64,000 bases of DNA from Saposhnikovia divaricata (taxonomy: Eukaryota; Streptophyta; Magnoliopsida; Apiales; Apiaceae), in assembly GCA_036435485.1 (NCBI GenBank), contig CM071598.1, positions 107,692,501 to 107,756,500 of the forward strand, given 5' to 3'. Both the position numbers and the translations under genes were made by a program. Below the pieces are notes generated by a model, which saw only the letters and a program-made list of their open reading frames with translations, did not search any database and was not told the origin of the DNA. Positions 45,095 to 55,964 of this stretch are shown here, one piece after another. Within the stretch, counting starts at the first letter, position 1; the number at the start of each line of letters is the position of its first letter.

Positions 45095-46634
45095 TTGTCT
45101 AAATCTGAACCAAAGAAGGTACAAGAAGCTCTTCAAGATGTTGACTGGATAACAACAATGCAGGAGGAGTTAAATGAATTCGAAAGAAATGAAGTATGGA
45201 CCCTTGTACCAAGACCAAAGAATAGATCTGTTGTTGGTACTAGATGGGTTTTCAGAAATAAAACTGATAGTGAGGGAGTTGTTCCAAGGAACAAGGCTAG
45301 ACTTGTGGCAAAAGGCTATTCACAGCAGGAAGGAATAGATTATGATGAAACTTTTGCTCCAGTTGCAAGATTGGAGGTAATAAGGATTTTTCTAGCATAT
45401 GCCTCTCATAAGAAATTCAAGGTATTTTAGATGGATGTAAAAAGTGCTTTTCTGAATGGGAAGCTTGAAGAAGAAGTGTTTGTTGAACAACCACCAGGAT
45501 TTGTGGACCCCAAATATCCAGACTATGTCTACAGGCTGGATAAGGCACTCTATGGACTTAAACAGGCACCAAGAGCATGGTATGAAACTCTGGCTCAATT
45601 TCTTTTAGAAAGTGGGTTCAACAGAGGTACAATTGATAAAACCCTGTTCTATTTTAAATCTGGCAGTGACTTGCTTTTAGTTCAGATATATGTTGATGAC
45701 ATAATTTTTGGGTCTACTAATGATAAACTCTGTAAGAAGTTTGCCAAGCTCATGCAGTCCAGGTATCAAATGAGCATGATGGGAGAGCTTATTTATTTTT
45801 CTAGGCCTATAAGTGAAGCAAACCGATGATGGGATTTTTATAAATCAAGCAAAATATACCAGAAATCTTCTCAAGAAATTTGGTATGCTTGACTGTTCAT
45901 CTGCAACAACTCCCATGGCAACAACAATAAAGTTGGACAAAGATACAGGAGCACCAGTAGATATGACAAGCTACAGAGGAATGATAGGGTCTCTTCTTTA
46001 TCTAACAACAAGCAGACCTAACATCATGTATGTAACTTGTCTCTGTGCAAGGTTTCAGGCAGACCCCAGAGAACCACATCTAACAGCTGTGAAGAGAATT
46101 TTTAAGTATCTCAAGGGCACCATAACCTTAGGTTTGTGGTATCCCAGAGAATCAGAATTCAAGCTACTTGGTTACTCTGATGCAGACTTTGCAGGCTGTA
46201 AGATAGACAGAAAAAGCACCAGTGGAAGTTGTCAATTTTTGGGTGACAGACTTGTTTCTTGGTACAGCAAGAAACAGAAATCAATTTCTACATCTACAGC
46301 TGAAGCAGAGTATATTGCAGCTGGTAGCTGTTGTGCACAGATTCTGTGGATGAAGAATCAATTGCTGAATTATGGATTAAGGTACAGTAAAATACATATT
46401 TTCTGTGATAATCAAAGTGCTATTGCCATGACAGGTAATCCAGTACAGCATTCAATGACCAAGCACATTAGCATACGGTACCATTTTATCAGAAAACATG
46501 TAGAGGAAGGAAATATTGAGCTTCATTTTGTGTCTACAGAACAACAGCTTGCAGACATCTTCACCAAGCCATTGAGTGAAGCTATATTTACAAGGCTGGT
46601 AAATGAACTAGGAATGATCTCTGGTTTTGACTAG
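45095..46634 (+). pseudogene. Sirevirus reverse transcriptase and RNase H, broken
   Basis: RVT_2 domain: EELNEFERNEVW, GTRWVFRNK, RLVAKGYSQQEGIDYDETFAPVARLE. A TAG at 45428-45430 replaces the usual Gln before MDVKSAFLNG (CAG to TAG). The catalytic YVDD is at about 45689-45700 (QIYVDDIIFG). A frameshift near 45800 damages the usual FLGLQVKQ block. RNase H follows in the new frame: GYSDADFAGCKIDRKSTSG, STAEAEYIAAGSC, FCDNQSAIAM and the C-terminal ADIFTKPL. Ends TAG 46632-46634. Confidence 0.92.
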
Positions 46635-48022
46635 AGATACTGGTTTCGACTAGAGATACTGGTTAGACTCAAGCTTTATTTATATAATATGTTGCTCATG
46701 TTTCTGTGATTATGTTTCTGTGATTAGAATACCTTGATGTGATAATACAACTGTTAAAACACTCTGTAGGTCATACACTGTTGAAATGTTGGATAAACTC
46801 TGATAGACTCTGATAATGTTATTGTATGAACATAAACACCGATGAAGAAATCTGTATGAAGCATGATTCTCAGTAAATAATCATGAATCCTTCTAAGTTA
46901 TTTGTGATCTAATCTTAGACTGTGCAGAAAATTAACACAGCATGACATTGTTTCAATATTTATAGCATCTCTTAGTTTATCTATCCTAAACTCTGAGTCT
47001 GTAAATGCTGTGTGCATTGCCTCTCATGACTAACTTCTGATGATTGATGACTTCTAAACTCTGTTTGTTAAACTCTGTTAAGTTAGATTCTGTTATTAGT
47101 CTACCCCCAAAGCAAATGTATATAGGCTGTTAGAACTCCTTTGAGATTATGTTGTGTCTAGGACGACCCAGGAACTTGCTAGTAAAAAGTAAGGGTTAAA
47201 ATTCTTTAATTTTTGGTGACTAGTCAAAGACTAGGAAGACCCAGGAACTTATCAAAAAGATAAGGGCTAAAATTATAGGATTTTTGGTGACTAGTTCCAA
47301 CCTCTGATTACTGGAGTGTAAAAAAAAAATAGTTAGAAGGGGGGGGTATAAGTTAGTTCAGAGTTATTGTATATCAATTATTTTCTACAGAGTTTAGCAT
47401 TCATCAGACATTAAGTGTTTACTATGAGAGTTTGTACAAACAGTGTTTATTGATTTATTTTATGGATTTTATGAAAAATTAGATGCTCTAAATATTGAAT
47501 TAGTAAACTGTGCTATACACACACATACATTCACAACTGTGCAGTTTTTGAAAGGGTTATGGTAATAAAGTTGGAGAATTGACAAACACTGACGAAATTT
47601 GTCTAGTACTCTAAGGTAAATTTTATTTCAGACAATTTACAGACTTGGGGTAAAAAGAGTTTTTGAAAAATGAGATAAATAATTACCAACTGTTAATGAG
47701 TATTAGAGTGTTAATGTGTATTGGAAATAGGAGAGAGAGAACAGTAGTAATTATTGCCATAATTACTGAACGTGCAAAGTTGTTCCATTGCATGTGTGCC
47801 GCGTGTCCCACTCACACACTAAACAAGAAACTGGTTGCTTGTGTTAATGTTTAAAACGATTGGGTTTTAATTTTTAATTACAAATCTAATCATTTTTACA
47901 TAAATGGTTATTCTCTTTGCACACAAACACTCACAGTTACTTCATTCTTTCACTTGCACATTTTCACAAACACCTCTCATACACATCTTTTTCTCTGATA
48001 TTTTCTTCTCAAATCTAATCTC
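46635..48022 (+). other. Sirevirus spacer between pol and env-like region
   Basis: Non-coding interior sequence with stops in all frames. A short near-repeat (GACCCAGGAACTT with following AAGGGNTAAAAT) occurs twice near 47164 and 47239. A TATA-like/5' leader region may precede the env-like ATG at 48023. Confidence 0.5.
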
Positions 48023-51000
48023 ATGGCCACCAAAGCTTTTAACGCTCGAGGGTTAGTATTTGTACCTAACAACTATGCAGCTCCTTTGAATAATGAGAAT
48101 GTTCCTGAGGCGTTTCATCTAATTCAAAACTTCTTGCTCGATTCGGAGATTGGTAGAGCTCTAGTCGAACAAACAAAACTCTCTGCTGCACAGATTGCTT
48201 CTTTCTGGCAATCAGCTACTTATGACGATGGAGAAGAGAATGGGACTCCGTCAATCATTTTCACATATGAGGAAACAAAGTATGTCATTACTCCAACAAC
48301 GGTTAGAGAATCTTTGGGTTTTGATACACACTCTACATACAGTATTGTTGGTGAAAGGATTCTAAAAGAGATGGTGCAGCAAATTGGGTATTCAGGACCT
48401 TTAGAGAGACTTGGTCAAGTGAAAAGGCCATTTCTGAGGAAGGAGTGGAGTTTCTTTTTCGACTGCATCACAAGGGCGTTTGGAAAGAAAGTCACAAATT
48501 AGGATGCTATTCCTACTGACAGTCTTCAAATCGGGTATTCTCTTCTTTATGGAAGTAATTTTGATTTTGGTAGACTTGTCTTGATGAATATTGGTGAAAG
48601 ATTGTCAGAGTCTAGTACCACTGTTTATTTTTCTAGATTTTGTCAATTCTTATTCTCTGCATGTGTGCCTAATGTTGAAATTTCCGAGGAAGACACTATT
48701 CAGGCCTTTAAGGTTCATAAAAGAGTATTCTCTGATTTGACCAACAAGGATCTAACCAAGGAGCACATACCTGACTTGGTTTTGCCTCTTGCTCTTCAAA
48801 ACTTCCTAAATCAACCTCAAGAACCACAACAGCCTGAGCCTGAACCTTTACAACCTACAAACTCTGAAACACAACCTCAACCTTCTCAACCTGAAAATGC
48901 TGAGCCAAACACTGAACAAAATCCACCACCTACACGAGCAAAACCAAAGCGTGGAGGAAGAACAAAGCACAAAGCTGTTAGGGCTAAAAAGGTAAGAGTC
49001 AAAAGGTCTGATTTCTCAAACTCTGCTGAAGAAGAAGTGGCAGCTGAGGTACCTAAATCAAAGAGGAGAAGGTTGTTAGTTGATGAGTCAGATGAAGAGA
49101 TAAATTTTGAAGCTCCAGAGGTGATTTCTAAGGAGATACCTACTGTTGAGATAAATCCTAAAGAAGAAGCTGCAAAGACAACTGAAGATGCACAAATGGA
49201 TATGGAAAACAGAGATGGTTTTGCTGATATGGATGCTTTTGATGAGTCATTCATTCCATTCTCTGATGACATTGAAGTTCCTATCTCATCACCTGTTGTT
49301 GCTAACTCTGAAGAAACTGGTGTAGCTAATCAACCTACTGTGGTACTTGATGAAACAGTAGCAACACATACTGCACTATTCTCTGATGCTCACCAAGTTA
49401 CTGAACAAGGTAAAGAAATTGATCAACCAACCAAGGCGGTAATTTCTGAGCCTGTGGATGAAGTTCTTGCAAAGTCTGTTGCAGATGGAGAGCAAACTGC
49501 AGAGAATATTGAGGAGACTTTTGCTGAAGATATTGCAGTTGCAGAGACTCCTGCTGAAAAAGTTGAAGCTGCAGTGAATATTGCTGAGACTGATCCAGTG
49601 GAAAATGAAAATGTTAAAGTCAATGTTGAAGATGAAGGAAGTACTGAGTCTAACTCTTCTCAGAGACAACCAGTACAAACTGATGCAAAGATAACTGATT
49701 TTTCTGGACCTTCACAACGTGAAATTGAAAAAGAACATTTTGTCAAATTTTCGGAGAATTGGTATAAAGAAGATTAAATGCAGGCAATCTCAAACTCTGA
49801 CTAAGAAGGATGATGCTGAAGATGGAGGAGCAAATGACCAAAAGAGATTAAAATCAAAAGCTGACCAAGAGCTTGTTATTCGCTGGCAATCCACAGACAG
49901 TGTAAGAACCCAGATTTTGGATAGAATTAAAACTTTTATTATATAATGATGTAAGAATGAATAGTGGTTACGGCTACGATGTAATAGTTGATCTTCTGAA
50001 TGAATGAATGGAATTCGATTTAAATATTTATATGTCTTGAAGAATGCTAATGGTTGACAACTTAGATAAGAATAATCTATCTCCTAGGGGAATAAGATAT
50101 GGAAATTCCAAGCAGGAGAATATTCTCATGTCATCCAGATCGATAACGATTAGTCCAGTGGTTCCGTGAAAGGGTTAAGGAACGCCCGAGAAAGAACAAG
50201 GACATTGTCATAAATATAGGGAATAAAGGAAGAGTAAAGAATGAATAGTGTTTTTGGTGGAAATGAGAAGATTATGAGACGACACTATATAGAAGTATTC
50301 GGAACGGATTTCCGAGTTCGTATTAGTGATCCAGGGGGAAAATAAGTGTAGGTAAAAGCTGTCGGATTCTGAAAAACCGCACTTTATTTTCTCCGAGAAT
50401 TCCCTGGACACTGATAGACTTAAGGATTTAACGAAGGGATTTAAGGAATTTAAATTCGAAAGTTAGTAAGAAAGATGGAGAATGATAGTATTAATATTAA
50501 GATACGGTAAATCCTAATTAGAAATCCGTGAGATATTCCTACGAACGATCAATCGAAACGAGCAATAACCGGACAAAAGAAACAAGCAGAGGAAGCAAGA
50601 GTCATGCATAAGCTACTAGAAAATATCTAGCAACCAAGTGGACTCAAGTAACTAGCATGCTTAGAGATTTAAACTAGTACTTAGCAAGCAACCACTTGGT
50701 TAGCCTTAACACCATCCAATCTCCAACACTTGTCCATCCATTTTCATCATTCCTTACATCATCACTTTAATAAAGCAAAAAAATATGAGATATTATCTAA
50801 ACTCATCCACTTTATGCATTATTTGCAAGCAACCAAGCAAAGACAACTCCATTCTCTCACAACTTCCTCCATTCGGCCTTTTGGCTAATTCACGAACAAA
50901 AAATCAACTTCCAACCATCATTTGATCTTGTAATTTTTATGGTGAGTCCTATATATCATAAAACTAATCTCCTAGAAATTTCAAGTCCAAATTCCATGGT

Positions 51001-52389
51001 TTCCATTTTCAAAGAAATCAAGAAAGATGAGGGTGAATAGTGTTTCTTATGAACTAACTTTGAATTTTCTTGTTTTTAATGGTTGATCTAGCAAGCCTAA
51101 GAACTCCTAAGGATAGATCAAGGCTTAGTAAGGATACGTCACTCTCTAAGGAAGGTAACAAGCTCCAAAAACCCTTAGTATCATTTTGAGTTTTATGAGT
51201 TTTATGGGTAGTTAAGTGTTAGTATGCTATGTAATGCTTAGATCGATGTTATTAGTTGAATTATGGTTGTTGTTTGGATTATGATCCATGAGATGGTTGA
51301 GATGAGATGTTGTTAGACTAGTCATGATGTTATCATGTGTTAGAATTGATGGGGTGTAGTGCTTGATTGATTCACGGTGATGTGAAAACTTTGGAAATCG
51401 TGTAAACATAGCCGTCGTAATGCCGAATTTTCGTTAATCATTAAAAACCGTGCATTACAGTAGCAAGAACACACTGTCCAGTTTCGTATTTTGCCATGAT
51501 AAGATAGATAATGTTCCAAGCTTCGTTTTGATATAAAGAACGTGTGAAATGGACTTACGGTTTAGGATTTATGGCCGATATACTAAAAGTAGTTCGAAAC
51601 CGTAAACGAGAATTCGTAACTGAAATTGAACCCTCGTAAAATATGTAAGTCAGTGGCGAATCTTGGTAATTAAATACTAGAGGTAAAAAGGAAGGTGTGA
51701 GAGAAAATCCCATGTGAAACGGATCGTTATTCGATTTTATAAAAATGTTTGAATCAAGGTTAAATGCGAACGAACCCCTTAAAAGTATAACTTTTGTTAT
51801 AACTTAGAAAACGAGCGATAAAACTCGAGGTATAATCTTGGTTTGTAATCGATCGACTTTAGAACTTATACGACTTAAGTATATACCAAGTATGAGTATG
51901 ATGACATGTCTTAATGACGAACAAATGTCGGATCGTATCAGTAATAAAAAGAGTTACACTAAAAGGTGTATAACGAGATAATTCGAAAACATGTTTCGAC
52001 TTAAGTTGATACTTAGCCTTTTAAAAAGTGTTAAGTGATTAATCTAGAATATTCTGACTATTTATAGATCGCCGAGCTGACCCGGGACACACTACCACTA
52101 CCCCTACTCGTACTCGATTACCAGGCAAGTTTTAAATCCTTTTTAAAGGCTGTTGTTGTGAATATACATATGATTCAATTTTGTGTTACATATGCCATAG
52201 CATGCATGCCTACTTTCAAGATATATTGTGATACCTGTTCCTTGAATTATTGTTGGCTTATAAGCTAGATATTGAATAATCAGTTATAAGCCGGTTGTTG
52301 ATAAGTCCCTTAGAGAAGGGCATATATATCGTATTCATTGAATATAGACCGGGAGTCAGTACTTCTTGATACATCGTAATTACTTTCGA

Positions 52390-52830
52390 GGGAAATATTT
52401 AAGTAAATAATTTCCATTATTTGGTTGATGAATATTATTTTGAATATTCGTCCGAGATTATTTAATTAACGATCATTACTTCAAATATTTATTTGAACGT
52501 TATCTATTCAATGAATATTATTTTTCAATATTCATTCAAAGTCGACTCATTTATCGAATATTATTTCGAATATTCCTTTAACGCTTGGATTTCTAAATGA
52601 ATATTATTTTGCTATTCGTTTAGAATATTATTCATTAAATGAATATTACCTTGTGAATATTCATTTAAGTTCCTATTTACTTAATGAATATTATTTTAAA
52701 TATTCATCTGATGTTCTATTTATTTATCGAATATTATTTTAATATTCCTTTCAAATCTTATTACTTAAATGAATATTATTTTGAATATTCATTTAAATAT
52801 TTAATTATTCAATAAATATTATCTGGATAT
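52390..52830. repeat. array of palindromic GAATATT repeats inside the solo LTR
   Basis: About ten degenerate units of 40-60 bases built on GAATATTATTTTGAATATTC, each itself a near-palindrome. They are followed by two adjacent TCGTTCTTCCTTCGAG-type copies near 52943-52975. Confidence 0.75.
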
Positions 52831-53762
52831 TTATCCAATACTCTGAAATGACTTCAAATATTATCTTCGACCTTCGATTATTATAAAATTTCTTCGGAGT
52901 CGGATTATTATTAATATTATATCAACAAAGGTTCTTAAAATGTCGTTCTTCCTTCGAGTCGTTCTTCCTTCGAGTCTATCTTCCAAATAATAAGGGAACC
53001 TTACTTGAGAAATGTTATTTATCTTGTTGACTTCCCGGTCATAAATCTTTCGAAAAGTATTCTTTTCACTCGCAACTAGAATTGCTATCTATTGCATCTG
53101 TGTACCCTCTCATCATTCGAGGGGTAAGATTATTGGAACAAGATGGTATCCTCTAACAAGCAGCAGATTGGGAGATATGATGTTGAATTTTCCTTTCCAA
53201 CTAGATACGACTACTTTGTGGAGTCATATCAACAAGTATTATACTTTGGGAAAGGGGGACGAACTTTGCGTTCAGAGTCATGAACTTCTTTTCGAACTTG
53301 GAGTCGTGTAAGAGGCCGAGTAGCGCCGGTCCATCCCATTGGCCCAACCGTTGGCCGGGGAGATCTAACAGGGCGGTAGACAAGTAAATCCGTCAGCTCT
53401 TCCTTCTACCGGTAGTAAATCTAAATTGAGTTGTACAATCTGCGACTGATCATCGTAAGGATTGGAACAGCGGGCGCGGTGAATACTCCAACATTAGTTC
53501 ATCATTCAGATTCATTTATTTTCTGCAACATTATTATTGTTGGCAGTATCGGAGAAGTATTCATAATTGGAATATATATGTTTGAGTTACCTTGTAACTT
53601 CATCATTATCTTATACTGGTATTATCTTCGCTAATGCATGGCATATGGTTTCAAAGATGTTTGAACTGCTATATATACATCATCACTGTTCAGTTATATT
53701 GTTGTTGGTGGGCTATTGCTCACCCTTGCTTATTTATTATGTCACAACAACAGCTAGGATAG

Positions 53763-53855
53763 ATGGCTCACGTCAGGCGCACTCGGCGCAAGCAGGTTAC
53801 CCGACCCACCGGACTCCCCGCTGATATGCTAGCTGCCATTGCTGAGGTAGCATAG
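53763..53855 (+). CDS. small basic ORF near the end of the solo LTR (30 codons)
   Basis: ATG at 53763, TAG ending 53855. Peptide MAHVRRTRRKQVTR..., ending AAIAEVA, in a GC-rich island of an AT-rich LTR. Position and composition parallel the 39-codon frames in the other Ty3 LTR family (which end ...PEVADR plus ten residues). Coding status is unknown. Confidence 0.3.
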   Translation: MAHVRRTRRKQVTRPTGLPADMLAAIAEVA

Positions 53856-55413
53856 ATAGACAGCTTTTGCTTCCATCTTAACTATATGTATACTTAATGT
53901 AATCAACGGCAAAACTTTTAAACTTATGATGTTATCATTTTGGCTTGTAATAACTTTTATTCGTAAACCCCTTTATGTAAGACTTATTTCAATTTCATCT
54001 CTGGGACTATAACTGTGTGTGTGTGTGTGTGAGTGGATATTATTGTGGGGTCACAGCATGCTACTTATTGATTTTGGACTCAAGTCAAGTATTATGTATG
54101 AATTATGAGACTGTAACGACCCGATCCCTGACCCCGGATCTGGGGGTGTTACAGACAGATGAAGAATTGGCTGCAAGACTGTTTCTGGAAGAGAATGAAG
54201 AAGGAGTTACAATTGAAGACATTGAAGCTGAAGAGAAGAATTTACAAGAAGAACATCAAAAAGCTTTGAAGTCTGGAAAGTTAAAGAAGATTGAGAAAGC
54301 TCCTAGGCATGTTCAAAAAGGCATTGTTATTAAACAAAATGTTGGTGCTGATCAGAATTTATTATTGTCTAGGAAACCAACAGAAGATGCTAAACAGAAG
54401 CTGAAAGGTAAGCTTGTTGAAGAAGAAGAAAAGGTTTCGAAGAAAGTGCATACAACCTCTGTTGCTACACAAGTTGTAGAGAAACCATTGTCTACTCAGA
54501 TGCAAATGTATTTTGCAAAACCAACTATTCCTAATCAAACTCTGAAGACTGGAGGAATTGATTTTCTACAAGGCAGAGCTTGTATGTCCAAGCAAAGTCG
54601 AGATACATCTGGCTTGGGCTCACATAAAGAAATTAGAGTGAATACTAGTCCTCTAGATCCTTCATCACTGGCTGTTCCAGGACAAGGTGTTCCACAGGAG
54701 AGTTTGGACAGACTGGAATCAGTACAGTTGATTCATCAAAGGAGTTTGAACAAATATTTTCTGCTGTATTTCATGGCTGATGGAACTGTGTATAAAGTTG
54801 GTGAGAATGACATTGATTTGAAGCTATGGGAAGAATTGGAATATGTTCTATATATCTTCAAAGTGAAAAATCAAAGGACTCAGCAAGCTGCTAATGTGCT
54901 AAGGAATAAGATGTTGAAAGCTAAGGCAATTAGTGGTACAAGATACACAAGTGAGTATGTTCCAAAATACAGAGATTATCATGGGAAGATCGTTGAGATG
55001 AAGAAAAATAGTGCTCGATTGAAGACAGATCTGGGTATAACTGTTTTAGATTTTAATCCGGAGTCAGAGAAAGCACATTTTATCAGACTGGGTAATGACA
55101 TGAGGAAGAACAAAATATATTCTCTGAGATCTGCAATCTATCAGACTGGTGAAGATGATCCTGAACTTAAAAAGATTAAGAAGATCATGCAGATAGAACT
55201 CGAGAATGCAGAAAGAAGGTTGCTTATAGACTATCTCAGATCAACACCTGATGTTGAGGAAATTAAGTAAACAAAGCTCTGTAAGTATTTCTTGTTTTCT
55301 GTAAATTTTGTTTAAGTAGAAGTTTAAACTCTGATTATTTATTAAACACTATTTTTGTCTAATTGTTTTGACATCATCAATTATTATTAACTTGTACATT
55401 TTTGCTAATGAAC

Positions 55414-55427
55414 AAGTTGGGGGAGAT
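55414..55427 (+). promoter_or_regulatory. polypurine tract of the Sirevirus
   Basis: AAGTTGGGGGAGAT lies directly before the 3' LTR. It is in the usual position for plus-strand priming. Confidence 0.85.
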
Positions 55428-55964
55428 TGTTAAATATAATTGATGTGAATAATGTCAGTGTTTAAGTGTTACAGAGATTCATCATAGTTTAACTGGAAAC
55501 TGGAAGCGGTCAGAGTTTAATTAAACTCTGACAGATGGAAGCTCGACAGAGTTTGCTAAACTCAGTCAGGAGGAAGCGTCTACTGGTCATCATCAGTGTT
55601 TGAAGAATAATTGAAGATAATTATGGAAGCAATATCTTTGAAGATTGGATAGCTGTCGAAGACATTGTGTTGACTAAGATGACGAGTAACAGTCATAATT
55701 GATAATATTTGTATAGATGATTTATAGGAGTATCAATTATCGATTGTACAGTAGCTGTATATCTTTATAAATACAGTTAGGTTAACCCTAGAAGGGTATT
55801 GAGAAACGTATTATCATATTATTGTAACCTAAGCAGCTCTTTGTGATATTTTACATCACTGAGAGAGGAGTTATTAATTCCATACAGTTTTTGATTATTT
55901 AAAACGTGTGTTAATTGTTATTCTCTCATACGAACTTTATTATATTTGTGTATTCGGCCAAACA
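55428..55964 (+). repeat. 3' LTR of the Sirevirus
   Basis: 537 bp, TGTTAAATATAATTG...GGCCAAACA. About 16 substitutions against 40620-41156, no indel noticed. The 5-bp GAAGG duplication follows. Confidence 0.93.

Larger units (their letters stand above)
49896..54158 (+). mobile_element. solo LTR of a Ty3/gypsy element, 4.25 kb, with target duplication
   Basis: Body 49901-54153, starting TGTAAGAACCCAG and ending GGGGGTGTTACA. The 5-bp duplication GACAG lies at 49896-49900 and 54154-54158. There is no interior, PBS or PPT, so it arose by LTR-LTR recombination after insertion. Its end (CTGACCCCGGATCT) resembles the end of the host Ty3 element's LTR, so the families are related. Confidence 0.93.
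48023..55270 (+). pseudogene. Sirevirus env-like region, interrupted by a solo LTR
   Basis: The first part runs 48023-49900: ATG (MATKAFNARGLVFVPNNY), in-frame TAG at 48500-48502 (probably Trp, TGG to TAG), then a Pro/Gln/Glu-rich stretch, basic KR segments (RAKKVRVKRS, KSKRRRLL) and a long acidic tail. A frame change occurs near 49775. After the solo LTR it resumes at 54159 (DEELAARLFLEENEEG...) and ends TAA 55268-55270, with charged helical regions (YFLLYFMADGTVYKVGEND, KIKKIMQIELENAERRLLIDYL). Whether this third ORF ever acted as an envelope is unproven in the literature. No clear transmembrane segment is visible. Frames do not join cleanly across the insert. Confidence 0.75.

Noticed and set aside
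54000..54032. (TG)n tract as a regulatory Z-DNA element
   Set aside because: Short dinucleotide run in a solo LTR; nothing supports a specific role.
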